From: Parvibaculum sp.
Lineage (GTDB): Bacteria; Pseudomonadota; Alphaproteobacteria; Parvibaculales; Parvibaculaceae
Direction of reading: 5' to 3'
DNA: 64,000 nt
Assembly: GCF_030694575.1 (NCBI RefSeq)
Contig: NZ_JAUYUS010000023.1
Location: forward strand, 62,001 to 126,000
Each line of letters opens with the position of its first letter. The first letter of the stretch is position 1. A program made the translations under genes and the position numbers. Under the pieces are notes generated by a model, which had not been told where the DNA came from, made no database searches, and worked only from the letters and a program-made list of their open reading frames with translations. Positions 1 through 10,799 of the stretch are shown in pieces.

Positions 1-2
1 AC

Positions 3-719
3 TATTTCCGCACCGGCGGCGTCCATCGCGACCTGCCGCCGCAGCTGCTGGAAGACATCTACAATTTCTGCGATCCCTGCTCGCAGGTACTGGACGATCT
101 CGAAGGTCTCATCACCGACAACCGCATCTTCAAGCAGCGCAACGTCGACATCGGCATCGTCTCGCAGGAAGAAGCACTCGAATGGGGCTTCTCCGGCGTC
201 ATGGTGCGCGGCTCCGGCATGGCATGGGACCTGCGCCGTGCGCAGCCCTACGAAGTTTATTCCGAGCTCGATTTCGACATTCCCGTGGGCAAGAACGGCG
301 ACTGCTACGATCGCTATCTCTGCCGCATGGAAGAGATGCGTCAATCGCTGCGCATCATGAAGCAATGCATCGAAATGATGCCCGGCGGCCCGGTGCATGT
401 GACGGACGGCAAGATCGTGCCGCCCTCGCGGGCCGAGATGAAGCGCTCGATGGAAGCGCTCATCCATCACTTCAAGCTTTATACCGAGGGCTACCACGTG
501 CCCGCCGGAGAGGTTTACGCGGCCGTCGAGGCGCCCAAGGGCGAGTTCGGCGTCTACCTCGTCTCCGATGGCGGCAACAAACCCTACAAGTGCAAGATCC
601 GCGCGCCGGGTTACGCGCATCTCCAGGCCATGGACCATCTCTGCAAGGGGCACATGCTGGCGGACGTGTCGGCCATTCTCGGTTCTATCGATATCGTTTT
701 CGGAGAGGTGGACCGGTGA
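3..719 (+). CDS. nuoD: NADH-quinone oxidoreductase subunit D, C-terminal part (partial)
   Basis: This is the 49-kDa type subunit of complex I, which lines the quinone-binding cavity in the peripheral arm. The window opens inside the gene, and 238 codons are visible in frame from base 3. Visible segments include [12 protein letters not shown], the typical [11 protein letters not shown] and [14 protein letters not shown] stretches, and the conserved end DIVFGEVDR, all characteristic of NuoD. The TGA stop at 717-719 overlaps the GTG start of nuoE, which implies translational coupling. The true start lies upstream of the window. The family assignment is firm. Confidence 0.97.
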   Translation, partial: YFRTGGVHRDLPPQLLEDIYNFCDPCSQVLDDLEGLITDNRIFKQRNVDIGIVSQEEALEWGFSGVMVRGSGMAWDLRRAQPYEVYSELDFDIPVGKNGDCYDRYLCRMEEMRQSLRIMKQCIEMMPGGPVHVTDGKIVPPSRAEMKRSMEALIHHFKLYTEGYHVPAGEVYAAVEAPKGEFGVYLVSDGGNKPYKCKIRAPGYAHLQAMDHLCKGHMLADVSAILGSIDIVFGEVDR

Positions 720-1342
720 GCGTACGGCGACTGGATCCCAATCAACCCGCGAGCTTCGCCTTCACGGCGGAGAACGTCGAGTGGGCGAAGCAGCAGATTG
801 CGAAATATCCGGAAGGCAAACAGGCCTCCGCGGTCATTCCGCTTTTGTGGCGCGCGCAGGAGCAGCATGACGGCTGGCTGCCCGAGCCGGCGATCCGCTA
901 TGTCGCGGACATGCTCGGCATGGAATATATCCGCGCCATCGAGGTCGCGACCTTCTACACCATGTTCAACCTCTCGCCGGTCGGCGAACATTACGTGCAG
1001 CTTTGCGGCACCACGCCGTGCTGGCTCCGTGGCGCCGACGAACTGAAGGAAGTCTGCCGCAAGCATATCGGCCCCGAAGGCACGGTCAGCGCGGACGGCA
1101 AGTTCTCCTGGCTCGAAGTTGAATGTCTCGGCGCCTGCGTCAACGCGCCGATGGTGCAGATCAATGCCGACTTTTTCGAGGACCTCGACGCGGCGTCGTT
1201 CGAGCGCGTCCTCGCCGATCTCCGTTCCGGCAAGGAAGTGAAACCGGGACCGCAAAACGAACGTCACGCGTCCGAGCCCGCGGGCGGGCTCACCAGCCTC
1301 ACAAACGTGGGCCAGGAAACCGGGACGGGCGGGGGCAACTGA
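716..1342 (+). CDS. nuoE: NADH-quinone oxidoreductase subunit E
   Basis: This is the 24-kDa subunit of the NADH-dehydrogenase module of complex I and carries the [2Fe-2S] cluster N1a. The protein has 208 residues from a GTG start that overlaps the nuoD stop. Four cysteine ligands are visible as CGTTPC near residue 97 and CLGAC near residue 137, the thioredoxin-like ferredoxin pattern of the family. The C-terminus carries a Gly/Ser/Thr-rich tail of about 25 residues, common in alphaproteobacterial NuoE. The last base of its stop codon is the first base of the nuoF ATG. An upstream in-frame extension exists but would overlap nuoD heavily, so the GTG start is preferred. Confidence 0.96.
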   Translation: MSVRRLDPNQPASFAFTAENVEWAKQQIAKYPEGKQASAVIPLLWRAQEQHDGWLPEPAIRYVADMLGMEYIRAIEVATFYTMFNLSPVGEHYVQLCGTTPCWLRGADELKEVCRKHIGPEGTVSADGKFSWLEVECLGACVNAPMVQINADFFEDLDAASFERVLADLRSGKEVKPGPQNERHASEPAGGLTSLTNVGQETGTGGGN

Positions 1343-2631
1343 TGCTTGAAGACAAAGACCGCATTTTCACCAATCTCTACGGGCTCCAGGACTGGCGCCT
1401 GCAGGCGGCGCGCGGCCGTGGCGATTGGGACGGCACGGCGGACATCATCGCGAAGGGACGCGACTGGATTCTCGACGAGATGAAGAAGTCGGGCCTGCGC
1501 GGGCGCGGCGGCGCCGGTTTCCCGACCGGCTTGAAATGGTCCTTCATGCCGAAGGAGTCGGACGGCCGCCCGCATTATCTCGTGGTCAACGCCGACGAGT
1601 CCGAGCCCGGTACCTGCAAGGACCGCGACATTCTCCGCCACGATCCGCAGAAGCTCATCGAAGGCTGCCTCATCGCCAGCTTCGCGATGGGCGCGCACGC
1701 CTGCTACATCTATGTGCGCGGCGAATTCATCCGCGAGCGCGAGCAGTTGCAGGCCGCCGTCGACGAAGCCTATGAAGCCGGCCTTATCGGCAAGAACGCC
1801 GCCGGTTCCGGCTGGGACTTCGACCTCTACGTCCATCACGGCGCCGGTGCTTATATTTGCGGCGAGGAGACGGCCCTCCTCGAAAGCCTCGAAGGCAAGA
1901 AGGGCATGCCGCGCCTGAAGCCGCCGTTCCCGGCGAATGTCGGTCTCTATGGCGCCCCGACCACCGTCAACAACGTCGAGTCGATCGCGGTTGCGCCGAC
2001 CATCCTCCGCCGTGGCGCGACCTGGTTCGCAGGCCTCGGTCGTCCGAACAACACCGGCACGAAACTCTTCTGCATCTCCGGTCATGTGAACCGTCAGTGC
2101 AATGTCGAAGAGGAAATGGGCATCCCGCTCCGGGAGCTGATCGAGAAACATGCGGGCGGTGTGCGCGGCGGCTGGGACAATCTCCTCGCCGTCATTCCGG
2201 GCGGTGCGTCGGTGCCGCTCCTGCCGAAATCCGTTTGCGACGATGTGCTGATGGACTTCGACTCGCTGAAGAACGTGCAGTCCGGTCTCGGCACGGCGGC
2301 CGTCATCGTCATGGACAAGTCGACCGACGTCATCAAGGCGATCGCGCGGCTTTCCGCCTTCTACAAGCATGAAAGCTGCGGCCAGTGCACGCCCTGCCGC
2401 GAAGGCACGGGCTGGATGTGGCGCGTCATGGAACGCCTCGTTGCGGGCGACGCGGAAGTTCAGGAAATCGATATGCTGCTCGACGTGACGAAGCGCGTCG
2501 AAGGGCACACCATCTGCGCCCTCGGCGATGCGGCGGCTTGGCCTGTTCAGGGTCTCATCCGCCATTTCCGGGGCACGATCGAAGAGCGCATCGCGTCCAA
2601 ACGCGGCATCGCTCAGGCAGCGGCGGAGTAG
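1342..2631 (+). CDS. nuoF: NADH-quinone oxidoreductase subunit F, NADH/FMN-binding
   Basis: This 429-residue subunit binds NADH and FMN and carries a [4Fe-4S] cluster, where electrons enter complex I. The glycine-rich [10 protein letters not shown] near residue 55 belongs to the NADH/FMN site. [16 protein letters not shown] near residue 343 and the later [16 protein letters not shown] supply the four cluster cysteines. The ATG overlaps the nuoE stop by one base, and the TAG is followed five bases later by nuoG. The length matches the family norm of about 430. Confidence 0.97.
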   Translation: MLEDKDRIFTNLYGLQDWRLQAARGRGDWDGTADIIAKGRDWILDEMKKSGLRGRGGAGFPTGLKWSFMPKESDGRPHYLVVNADESEPGTCKDRDILRHDPQKLIEGCLIASFAMGAHACYIYVRGEFIREREQLQAAVDEAYEAGLIGKNAAGSGWDFDLYVHHGAGAYICGEETALLESLEGKKGMPRLKPPFPANVGLYGAPTTVNNVESIAVAPTILRRGATWFAGLGRPNNTGTKLFCISGHVNRQCNVEEEMGIPLRELIEKHAGGVRGGWDNLLAVIPGGASVPLLPKSVCDDVLMDFDSLKNVQSGLGTAAVIVMDKSTDVIKAIARLSAFYKHESCGQCTPCREGTGWMWRVMERLVAGDAEVQEIDMLLDVTKRVEGHTICALGDAAAWPVQGLIRHFRGTIEERIASKRGIAQAAAE

Positions 2632-2636
2632 GGGCA

Positions 2637-4682
2637 ATGCCGAAACTGACAGTCGACGGCATCGAAGTAGAAGTCGAGAACGGCGCCACCGTGCTGCAGG
2701 CATGCGAGGAAGCCGGCGCCGAGATTCCGCGCTTCTGCTACCACGAGCGCCTCTCCATCGCGGGCAATTGCCGCATGTGCCTTGTCGAGGTCGAGAAATC
2801 GCCGAAGCCGATCGCCTCCTGCGCCATGCCGGTCGCCGAAGGCATGGTCGTCCGCACCAAGACCGAACAGGTCAAGCGCGCCCGCGAAGGCGTGATGGAA
2901 TTCCTCCTCATCAACCACCCGCTCGATTGCCCGATCTGCGATCAGGGCGGCGAGTGCGACCTGCAGGACCAGTCGATGGCCTACGGCGTCGACGGTTCGC
3001 GCTTCCACGAGAACAAGCGCGCGGTCGAGGAAAAATACATGGGCCCGCTCGTGAAGACGGTGATGACGCGCTGCATCCACTGCACGCGCTGCATCCGCTT
3101 CTCGACCGAAGTCGCCGGCGTGCCCGAACTCGGCGCCATCGGCCGCGGCGAGGATATGGAAATCACCACCTATCTCGAACACGCGCTGACATCCGAACTC
3201 TCCGCCAACGTGGTCGATCTCTGCCCCGTCGGTGCGCTCACCTTCCGCCCCTTCGCCTATACGGCGCGCCCCTGGGAGCTCCGCAAGACGGAATCGATCG
3301 ACGTCATGGATGCCGTCGGCTCCAACATCCGCGTCGACGCGCGCGGCCCCGAAGTCATGCGCATTCTCCCGCGCAACAATGACGACGTGAACGAGGAGTG
3401 GATTTCCGACAAGACACGCTTCGTCTGGGATGGTCTGAAGACGCAGCGTCTCGATACGCCCTATGTGCGCGAGAACGGCCGCCTCCGCGCCGCAAGCTGG
3501 GACGAAGCCTTCGCCGCCATCGCCGCGCGCCTGAAGGGTGTAGATGGCTCCCGCGTCGCCGCCATCGCCGGCGACCTTGCCTGCGCCGAATCCATGAAGG
3601 CCCTGAAGGACCTCTATACGGCCCTCGGCTCGCCCAACATCGATTGCCGCCAGGACGGCGCGAAACTCGATGCCTCGAACCGTGGCGCCTATCTCTTCAA
3701 CACGACCATCGCTGGTATCGAGGAAGCGGACGCGATCCTGCTCATCGGCACCGACCCCCGCAAGGAAGCGGCCATCGTCAACGCGCGCATCCTCAAGCGG
3801 TCTCGCATGGGCGGCCTGAAGGTCGGCGTCGTCGGTCCGCGTCACGACCTCACCTATGATTACGACTATCTCGGCGCCGGCCCGCAATCGCTGAAGGACC
3901 TCGGCTCCTTCGGCGACGTGCTGAAGAATGCCGCCAACCCGATGATCGTTGTCGGCCAGGGCGCGCTCGCCCGCGCGGACGGCGCGGCGGTTCTCGCTGC
4001 CGCCCTTTCGCTGGCGAAGTCGGTCGGCGCCATCCGCGAAGGCTGGAACGGCTTCAACGTCCTCCACACCGCCGCCTCCCGCGTCGCCGGTCTCGATCTC
4101 GGCCTCGTGCCGGGCGAGGGCGGCCGCGACGTTGCCGGCATTCTCGACGGCGCCTCGAAAGGCGAAATCGAAATCGTGCATCTCCTCGGCGCCGACGAAA
4201 TCGACATGTCGCGCCTCGGCTCCGCCTTCGTCATCTATCAGGGCACGCATGGCGACGCTGGCGCGCACCGCGCCGACGTCATCCTGCCGGGCGCCGCCTA
4301 CACCGAAAAGAACGCTCTCTGGGTCAACACCGAAGGCCGTGTGCAGGCGGGCAACCGTGCCGTCTTCCCGCCGGGTGCCGCCCGCGAGGACTGGGCGATC
4401 CTGCGCGCCCTTTCCGCCGTCCTCGGCAAGACGCTTCCCTACAACGACCTCGCCGCCATTCGTACCGCGATCGAGGCCGAGGCGCCGCATTTCGCGCTGC
4501 TGGACATCCTCGTCCCCGCCGCGGACATGCCGGACCTCAAGGCCGGCGAGCTCGATGCCGCGCCATTCGAAACGCCGGTGAAGGATTTCTACCTGACCAA
4601 CCCGATCGCGCGGGCAAGCGCCGTCATGGCCGAGTGTTCGGCCGGTCGCGCGGCGGCAACGCGCATCCGGGCGGCAGAGTGA
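2637..4682 (+). CDS. nuoG: NADH-quinone oxidoreductase subunit G (iron-sulfur large subunit)
   Basis: This 681-residue subunit carries several Fe-S clusters passing electrons from NuoF/E toward NuoI. It begins with a plant-type ferredoxin domain ([19 protein letters not shown] near residue 35). A His/Cys-ligated 4Fe-4S segment follows ([19 protein letters not shown] near residue 97), then a 4Fe-4S site formed by [13 protein letters not shown] and DLCPVGAL. The C-terminal part is the molybdopterin-oxidoreductase-like fold, which is structural in complex I. Its length resembles the mitochondrial and rhizobial 75-kDa form rather than the longer E. coli subunit. The ATG sits five bases after nuoF, and a long upstream extension in this frame is rejected because it lies inside nuoF. 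Confidence 0.97.
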   Translation: MPKLTVDGIEVEVENGATVLQACEEAGAEIPRFCYHERLSIAGNCRMCLVEVEKSPKPIASCAMPVAEGMVVRTKTEQVKRAREGVMEFLLINHPLDCPICDQGGECDLQDQSMAYGVDGSRFHENKRAVEEKYMGPLVKTVMTRCIHCTRCIRFSTEVAGVPELGAIGRGEDMEITTYLEHALTSELSANVVDLCPVGALTFRPFAYTARPWELRKTESIDVMDAVGSNIRVDARGPEVMRILPRNNDDVNEEWISDKTRFVWDGLKTQRLDTPYVRENGRLRAASWDEAFAAIAARLKGVDGSRVAAIAGDLACAESMKALKDLYTALGSPNIDCRQDGAKLDASNRGAYLFNTTIAGIEEADAILLIGTDPRKEAAIVNARILKRSRMGGLKVGVVGPRHDLTYDYDYLGAGPQSLKDLGSFGDVLKNAANPMIVVGQGALARADGAAVLAAALSLAKSVGAIREGWNGFNVLHTAASRVAGLDLGLVPGEGGRDVAGILDGASKGEIEIVHLLGADEIDMSRLGSAFVIYQGTHGDAGAHRADVILPGAAYTEKNALWVNTEGRVQAGNRAVFPPGAAREDWAILRALSAVLGKTLPYNDLAAIRTAIEAEAPHFALLDILVPAADMPDLKAGELDAAPFETPVKDFYLTNPIARASAVMAECSAGRAAATRIRAAE

Positions 4683-4692
4683 GGGCGGGGCA

Positions 4693-5706
4693 ATGACGGA
4701 CTTTCTCGTCGGATACGGAATTCCACTGGCGATCATCGTCGCGCAGTCGCTTGCGCTCATCGTCGCGCTGCTGCTCGTCACCGCCTATGTGCTGCTGGCG
4801 GACCGCAAGATCTGGGCGGCAGTGCAGTTGCGCCGCGGGCCCAACGTCGTCGGCGCCTTCGGCCTGCTGCAATCCTTCGCGGACCTGCTGAAATTCGTCT
4901 TCAAGGAAATCGTCATCCCGGCCGGCGCCAACAAGGGCATCTTCCTGCTCGCGCCGCTGGTGACCGTCACCCTCGCGCTCTCCGGCTGGGCGGTGATCCC
5001 GCTCGATGCGCGCATGGTGATCGCCGACATCAACGTCGGCATCCTTTACATCTTCGCCATCTCGTCGCTCGGCGTCTACGGCGTCATCATGGCGGGCTGG
5101 GCGTCTAACTCCAAATACCCGTTCCTCTCCGCCCTTCGCGCCGCCGCGCAGATGGTCTCCTACGAAGTCTCCATCGGCTTCGTCATCGTCTGCGTACTCA
5201 TGACGGCGGGCTCGCTCAATCTCTCGGCCATCGTCGAGGCGCAGCGCACCGTCTGGTACTTCATCCCGCATCTGCCGATGTTCGTGATCTTCTTCATCTC
5301 GGCGCTGGCTGAAACCAACCGCCCGCCCTTCGATCTGGCGGAAGCGGAGTCGGAGCTCGTCGCCGGCTTCATGGTGGAATATTCGTCCACCGCCTACATG
5401 ATGTTCATGCTGGGCGAGTATGTGAGCATCCTGCTCATGTGCGCCATGACGACGATCCTCTTCCTCGGCGGTTGGCTGCCGCCCATCGATATCGCACCCT
5501 TCAACATGGTGCCGGGCGTGATCTGGTTCCTGCTGAAGGTTTTCCTCGTCTTCTTCATGTTCGCGATGGTCAAGGCTTTCGTGCCGCGCTACCGCTACGA
5601 CCAGTTGATGCGTCTTGGCTGGAAGGTCTTCCTGCCGATCTCGCTCTTCTGGGTCGTGCTCACGGCGGGCGTGCTGGTCGGCTTCGACATCGTGCCGCAG
5701 CATTGA
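4693..5706 (+). CDS. nuoH: NADH-quinone oxidoreductase subunit H
   Basis: This 337-residue integral membrane subunit (ND1 homologue) joins the peripheral arm to the proton-pumping arm and forms the quinone-entry chamber. Eight or so hydrophobic helices are visible. The conserved acidic loop [17 protein letters not shown] near residue 205 and the N-terminal [19 protein letters not shown] are diagnostic. A purine-rich ribosome binding site precedes the ATG, ten bases after nuoG. Confidence 0.97.
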   Translation: MTDFLVGYGIPLAIIVAQSLALIVALLLVTAYVLLADRKIWAAVQLRRGPNVVGAFGLLQSFADLLKFVFKEIVIPAGANKGIFLLAPLVTVTLALSGWAVIPLDARMVIADINVGILYIFAISSLGVYGVIMAGWASNSKYPFLSALRAAAQMVSYEVSIGFVIVCVLMTAGSLNLSAIVEAQRTVWYFIPHLPMFVIFFISALAETNRPPFDLAEAESELVAGFMVEYSSTAYMMFMLGEYVSILLMCAMTTILFLGGWLPPIDIAPFNMVPGVIWFLLKVFLVFFMFAMVKAFVPRYRYDQLMRLGWKVFLPISLFWVVLTAGVLVGFDIVPQH

Positions 5707-5746
5707 GGGCCGGGATCATGATCGCAATACGGGAAAGGACTGAATA

Positions 5747-6238
5747 ATGGCCTGGCTGGATCAGTCGGCGCGGTCGCTCTTCCTCGCCGAATTCGTGTCG
5801 AGCTTCGTGCTCGCCATGCGCTATTTCTTCAAGCCCAAGGTGACGCTGAACTACCCCTTCGAGAAAGGCCCGCTCTCGCCGCGCTTCCGTGGCGAACATG
5901 CGCTGCGCCGTTATCCGAATGGCGAGGAGCGGTGCATCGCCTGCAAGCTCTGCGAGGCCATCTGCCCCGCGCTCGCCATCACCATCGAGGCCGGCCCGCG
6001 CCGCAACGACGGCACCCGCCGCACCACGCGCTATGACATCGACATGACGAAATGCATCTATTGCGGTCTCTGCCAGGAGGCCTGCCCCGTGGATGCGATC
6101 GTCGAAGGTCCGAATTTCGAATTCGCGACGGAGACGCGCGAGGAACTGATGTACGACAAGAACCGGCTGCTCGCCAACGGCGACCGCTGGGAACGCGAGA
6201 TCGCGAAGAACATCGCGCTCGACGCGCCTTACCGATAA
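5747..6238 (+). CDS. nuoI: NADH-quinone oxidoreductase subunit I, ferredoxin-type
   Basis: This 163-residue subunit (TYKY homologue) carries two [4Fe-4S] clusters, N6a and N6b, which lead electrons to N2 near the quinone site. Both cluster motifs are clear: [12 protein letters not shown] near residue 65 and [12 protein letters not shown] near residue 104. The arrangement is the standard 2x[4Fe-4S] ferredoxin fold with an N-terminal amphipathic segment. AAAGGA lies seven bases before the ATG. The 40-base gap from nuoH contains no other gene. Confidence 0.97.
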   Translation: MAWLDQSARSLFLAEFVSSFVLAMRYFFKPKVTLNYPFEKGPLSPRFRGEHALRRYPNGEERCIACKLCEAICPALAITIEAGPRRNDGTRRTTRYDIDMTKCIYCGLCQEACPVDAIVEGPNFEFATETREELMYDKNRLLANGDRWEREIAKNIALDAPYR

Positions 6239-6267
6239 CGCTTCCGAGGGACGAAGGGTCCAGATAG

Positions 6268-6882
6268 ATGATTGGCACCGCCATCGCGTTTTACCTCTTC
6301 GCGGCGATCACAGTCGCCGCGGGTTTCATGGTGATTTCCGCGCGCAATCCCGTTCACTCGGTGCTCTTTCTCATCCTCGCATTCTTCAATGCGGCGGCGC
6401 TCTTCGTGCTGCTCGGCGCGGAGTTCCTCGCGCTGATCCTCGTCATCGTCTATGTCGGCGCGGTCGCGGTGCTGTTCCTCTTCGTCGTCATGATGCTCGA
6501 CGTGGATTTCCTCGAGCTGCGCGAAGGCTTCCTGCAATACCTGCCCGTCGGCGCGTTGGTCGGCATCATCCTGTTGATCGAGCTGCTGCTCGTGCTCGGC
6601 AGCTGGGTCATCGCGCCGGAGGCGGCAGGCGTCGCAGCCTCGCCCACGCCCGCCATAACGGCCGTCGACAACACGCGCGCGCTCGGCCAGGTCGTCTACA
6701 CGCAATATGTCTATCTCTTCCAGGCAGCCGGTCTCATTCTGCTGGTCGCGATGATCGGCGCCATCGTGCTCACGCTGCGCCACAAGCCGAATGTGAAACG
6801 GCAGGTCATCGCCCATCAGGTCGCGCGCACGCGCGAGACGGGCGTTGAGCTGAAGAAGGTCGAGCCGGGGCAGGGACTTTAA
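6268..6882 (+). CDS. nuoJ: NADH-quinone oxidoreductase subunit J
   Basis: This 204-residue membrane subunit (ND6 homologue) lies at the junction of the quinone module and the pump modules. Five predicted hydrophobic helices are visible. The NPVHSVLFLILAFFNAAALF stretch and the VYVGAVAVLFLFVVMMLD helix with its family-typical pi-bulge region are recognisable. The C-terminal tail is charged and cytoplasmic. It is followed by a 99-base GC-rich spacer before nuoK. Confidence 0.96.
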   Translation: MIGTAIAFYLFAAITVAAGFMVISARNPVHSVLFLILAFFNAAALFVLLGAEFLALILVIVYVGAVAVLFLFVVMMLDVDFLELREGFLQYLPVGALVGIILLIELLLVLGSWVIAPEAAGVAASPTPAITAVDNTRALGQVVYTQYVYLFQAAGLILLVAMIGAIVLTLRHKPNVKRQVIAHQVARTRETGVELKKVEPGQGL

Positions 6883-6981
6883 ATCGGCGGACGCGCCGCC
6901 GGGCATCTGAACTGAAGACGGCGCGCCCGGTAAATATGAGGGGACTGGCCCCGGCGCCTCGGCGCGCGAGGGCAGGAGAAA

Positions 6982-7293
6982 ATGATGGCAATCGGCCTCG
7001 AACACTATCTTACGGTGGCGGCGATCCTGTTCACGCTGGGCATCTTCGGCATCTTCCTCAACAGGAAGAACGTGATCGTCATCCTGATGTCGATCGAACT
7101 GATGCTGCTTGCGGTGAACATAAACCTCGTCGCCTTCTCGGCTTATCTGGGCGATCTGGCGGGGCAGGTCTTCGCGCTCTTCGTCCTCACCGTCGCCGCC
7201 GGCGAAGCGGCCATCGGCCTCGCCATTCTTGTCGTCTATTTCCGCAACCGCGGCTCCATCGCGGTTGAGGACATCAATATGATGAAGGGGTAA
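6982..7293 (+). CDS. nuoK: NADH-quinone oxidoreductase subunit K
   Basis: This small three-helix subunit (ND4L homologue) of the complex I membrane arm has 103 residues. The motifs [27 protein letters not shown] and [20 protein letters not shown] can be followed through the protein. They include the two conserved membrane glutamates used in proton translocation. Tandem ATGs at 6982 and 6985 are both possible starts behind GGAG. The stop lies six bases before nuoL. Confidence 0.96.
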   Translation: MMAIGLEHYLTVAAILFTLGIFGIFLNRKNVIVILMSIELMLLAVNINLVAFSAYLGDLAGQVFALFVLTVAAGEAAIGLAILVVYFRNRGSIAVEDINMMKG

Positions 7294-7299
7294 GGGGGA

Positions 7300-9231
7300 A
7301 TGTACTCGGCAATCGTCTTCCTGCCGCTTCTGGGGTTTCTCATCGCGGGTGTCTTCGGCCGCTGGCTCGGGTCTCGCGGCGCGCAGATCGTAACCTCGAG
7401 CCTGCTCGTCGTCTCCGCGCTCCTCTCCGTCGTCGCCCTCGTTTCGGTCGGCCTCGGCGGCGAGACGGACCGCGTCCAGGTCATGACCTGGATCGACTCC
7501 GGCGACTTCGAGGCCGACTGGCGCCTCCGCATCGACACGCTGACCGCCGTCATGCTGGTCGTCGTCACGTCCGTTTCCGCGCTCGTGCACATCTATTCGA
7601 TCGGCTACATGAGCCACGATCCGCACCAGCCGCGCTTCTTCGCCTATCTCTCGCTCTTCACCTTCGCCATGCTCATGCTGGTGACGGCGGATAACTTCAT
7701 CCAGCTCTTCTTCGGCTGGGAAGGCGTGGGCCTCGCCTCCTACCTGCTCATCGGCTTCTGGTACAAGAAGCCGAGCGCCAATGCCGCTGCCATCAAGGCC
7801 TTCGTGGTGAACCGCGTCGGCGACTTCGGCCTCATCCTCGGCATCGCCACGCTCTTCTTCACCATCGGTTCCGTCGACTACGACACCGTCTTCAAGGCCA
7901 TCCCGGAAATCGCGGACAAGACCTTCCCCTTCCTCGGCTACGACGTGCCCGTGGTCACTACCGCCTGCCTGTTGCTCTTCATGGGCGCCATGGGCAAGTC
8001 GGCGCAGTTCCTGCTGCACACCTGGCTGCCGGATGCGATGGAAGGCCCGACGCCCGTTTCCGCCTTGATCCATGCCGCCACCATGGTCACCGCCGGCGTC
8101 TTCCTCGTCGCGCGCCTGTCGCCCATTTTCGAGTTCTCGCAGACGGCGCTCACCTTCGTCACGGTGATCGGCGCGACCACCGCCTTCTTCGCCGCGACGG
8201 TCGGCCTCGTCCAGAACGACATCAAGCGCGTCATCGCCTATTCGACCTGTTCGCAGCTCGGCTACATGTTCGTGGCCCTGGGCGTCGGCGCCTATGAAGT
8301 CGCGATGTTCCACCTTTTCACGCACGCCTTCTTCAAGGCGCTCTTGTTCCTCGGCTCGGGCTCGGTCATTCATGCCATGAGCGACGAGCAGGACATGCGC
8401 AAGATGGGCGGCCTCTTCAAGCTCATCCCCGTCACCTGGATCATGATGGTGATCGGCACGCTGGCGCTGACGGGCTTCCCCTTCACGGCGGGCTACTACT
8501 CCAAGGACGCCGTCATCGAAGCCGCCTATGCCGGCCACAACGCCGCGCATATGTATGCCTTCACGCTGACGGTCGCCGCCGCGCTCCTCACCTCGTTCTA
8601 TTCATGGCGCCTGATCTTCATGACGTTCCATGGCGAAAGCCGCGCCTCCAACGAGACGCTGAGCCACGTCCACGAGTCGCCGCTCGTCATGCTGGTGCCG
8701 CTCGTCGTGCTCGCCGTCGGCGCGCTCGGTGCGGGCGCGGTCTTCGCCCCGCTCTTCATCGGCCACGCCTACGAGGCGTTCTGGCTCGAGGCGATCTATC
8801 GCGGCGCGGAGAACCACATTCTCCACGCCATGCACGAAGTGCCGGATTGGGTGCCGTTCGTTCCGACGCTCATGATGATCGTCGGCTTCGCCACCGCATG
8901 GCTCTTCTATATCGCGCGGCCGGACATGCCCCGGCAGCTCGCCCGCACGCATGAGTCGCTCTACAAGTTCCTCCTCAACAAGTGGTACTTCGACGAGATT
9001 TACGACTTCCTCTTCGTCCGTCCGGCCTTCTGGCTCGGGCGCGTCTTCTGGAAGCAGGGCGACGGCCGCATCATCGACGGCCTCGGGCCCGACGGCATCT
9101 CCGCTCGCGTGCTCGACGTCACGCGCGGCGTCGTCCGTCTCCAGAGCGGCTATCTCTACCACTATGCCTTCGCCATGCTGCTCGGCGTCGCGGGCCTGGT
9201 GACCTGGTTCATGGTCGGGGGAACGCACTGA
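7300..9231 (+). CDS. nuoL: NADH-quinone oxidoreductase subunit L
   Basis: This 643-residue distal antiporter-like subunit (ND5 homologue) carries the long lateral helix in its C-terminal part. The motif [20 protein letters not shown] near residue 240 and [19 protein letters not shown] near residue 137 identify the Mrp/ND family and NuoL in particular. Around 16 hydrophobic segments are visible. AAGGGGG lies just before the ATG. The TGA shares a base with the nuoM ATG. Confidence 0.97.
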   Translation: MYSAIVFLPLLGFLIAGVFGRWLGSRGAQIVTSSLLVVSALLSVVALVSVGLGGETDRVQVMTWIDSGDFEADWRLRIDTLTAVMLVVVTSVSALVHIYSIGYMSHDPHQPRFFAYLSLFTFAMLMLVTADNFIQLFFGWEGVGLASYLLIGFWYKKPSANAAAIKAFVVNRVGDFGLILGIATLFFTIGSVDYDTVFKAIPEIADKTFPFLGYDVPVVTTACLLLFMGAMGKSAQFLLHTWLPDAMEGPTPVSALIHAATMVTAGVFLVARLSPIFEFSQTALTFVTVIGATTAFFAATVGLVQNDIKRVIAYSTCSQLGYMFVALGVGAYEVAMFHLFTHAFFKALLFLGSGSVIHAMSDEQDMRKMGGLFKLIPVTWIMMVIGTLALTGFPFTAGYYSKDAVIEAAYAGHNAAHMYAFTLTVAAALLTSFYSWRLIFMTFHGESRASNETLSHVHESPLVMLVPLVVLAVGALGAGAVFAPLFIGHAYEAFWLEAIYRGAENHILHAMHEVPDWVPFVPTLMMIVGFATAWLFYIARPDMPRQLARTHESLYKFLLNKWYFDEIYDFLFVRPAFWLGRVFWKQGDGRIIDGLGPDGISARVLDVTRGVVRLQSGYLYHYAFAMLLGVAGLVTWFMVGGTH

Positions 9232-10775
9232 TGACCGACGGCAATATTCTTTCGCTCATCACCTTCCTGCCGCTGGTCGGCGCGCTGGTCATTCTCGCCA
9301 CGCGCGGCGACGAGGCGACCGTCGCCCGCAACGCGCGCTACGTCGCGCTCTGGACCACCGGCGCCACCTTCCTTGTCTCGCTCTACATCTGGTGGAAGTT
9401 CGACAACACCACGGCGGATTTCCAGTTCGTCCAGCAGAGGGAATGGCTCGGCGGCGCTATCAACTATCACATGGGCGTCGACGGCATCTCCATGCTGTTC
9501 GTCATCCTGACGACCTTCCTGATGCCCGCCTGCATTCTGGCAAGCTGGACGTCCATCAATACGCGCGTGAAGGAATACATGATCGCCTTCCTCGTGCTCG
9601 AAACGCTGATGATCGGCGTCTTCTGCGCGCTGGACCTGGTGCTCTTCTATCTCTTCTTCGAAGGCGGCCTCATCCCGATGTTCCTCATCATCGGCGTCTG
9701 GGGCGGCGCGCGCCGCATCTATGCGAGCTTCAAGTTCTTCCTCTACACCTTCGTCGGCTCCGTGCTGATGCTGCTCGCCATCATGGCGATGTACTGGGAC
9801 GCGGGCACCACCAGCATTCCCGTCCTGCTGGAACACGATTTCCCGGCGGACATGCAGTTCTGGCTCTGGCTCGCCTTCTTCGCCTCCTTCGCGGTGAAGA
9901 TGCCGATGTGGCCGGTCCACACCTGGTTGCCGGATGCTCACGTCGAAGCGCCGACGGCAGGCTCCGTCATCCTGGCGGGCATCCTGCTGAAGATGGGCGG
10001 CTACGGCTTCCTCCGCTTCTCGCTGCCCATGTTCCCGGTCGCCTCCGCCGATCTCGCCTGGCTCGTCTTCGGCCTCAGCGTCATCGCCATCGTCTACACC
10101 TCGCTCGTCGCGCTGGTGCAGGAGGACATGAAGAAACTCATCGCCTATTCGTCCGTCGCCCATATGGGCTTCGTCACGATGGGCATCTTCGCCGCCAACC
10201 AGCAGGGCGTGCAGGGCGGCATCTTCCAGATGCTCTCCCACGGCTGGGTTTCCGGCGCGCTCTTCCTCTGCGTCGGCGTCATCTACGACCGCATCCACAC
10301 GCGCGAGATCGCGGCCTATGGCGGGCTCGTCAACCGGATGCCGCTCTACGCGGTCGCTTTCATGGTCTTCACCATGGCGAATGTCGGCCTGCCGGGCACC
10401 AGCGGCTTCGTCGGTGAATTCCTGACGATCCTCGGCGTCTTCAAGGTCAACACTTGGGTTGCGGCCATCGCCGCCACCGGCGTCATCCTCGCCGCCGGCT
10501 ACGCGCTCTATCTCTATCGCCGCGTCGTGTTCGGCGCGCTGGAGAAGGACACGCTGAAATCCATCCTCGACCTCAATCGCCGCGAGGTCGTCACTCTCGC
10601 GCCGTTGCTCGCCGCCACGATCTTCTTCGGCGTCTATCCCTCGCCGATCATGAACGTCACGGCGGTATCGGTCGAAAATCTCGTCACGAACTACACGGCC
10701 GCCGTCGAGGCATACCGTCTCGCCGAGGGGCCGGGCATGATGTCTCAGGTCGCGAACCTGCTGAGCGGAAACTAG
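9231..10775 (+). CDS. nuoM: NADH-quinone oxidoreductase subunit M
   Basis: This is the middle antiporter-like proton-pumping subunit (ND4 homologue), 514 residues. It shows [20 protein letters not shown], with the conserved TM5 glutamate, and [20 protein letters not shown] in the discontinuous-helix region. The chosen ATG overlaps the nuoL TGA. A longer open frame runs back into nuoL but is not supported. Confidence 0.97.
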   Translation: MTDGNILSLITFLPLVGALVILATRGDEATVARNARYVALWTTGATFLVSLYIWWKFDNTTADFQFVQQREWLGGAINYHMGVDGISMLFVILTTFLMPACILASWTSINTRVKEYMIAFLVLETLMIGVFCALDLVLFYLFFEGGLIPMFLIIGVWGGARRIYASFKFFLYTFVGSVLMLLAIMAMYWDAGTTSIPVLLEHDFPADMQFWLWLAFFASFAVKMPMWPVHTWLPDAHVEAPTAGSVILAGILLKMGGYGFLRFSLPMFPVASADLAWLVFGLSVIAIVYTSLVALVQEDMKKLIAYSSVAHMGFVTMGIFAANQQGVQGGIFQMLSHGWVSGALFLCVGVIYDRIHTREIAAYGGLVNRMPLYAVAFMVFTMANVGLPGTSGFVGEFLTILGVFKVNTWVAAIAATGVILAAGYALYLYRRVVFGALEKDTLKSILDLNRREVVTLAPLLAATIFFGVYPSPIMNVTAVSVENLVTNYTAAVEAYRLAEGPGMMSQVANLLSGN

Positions 10776-10799
10776 GCGGAAGGCCGAGGACAGAAGACC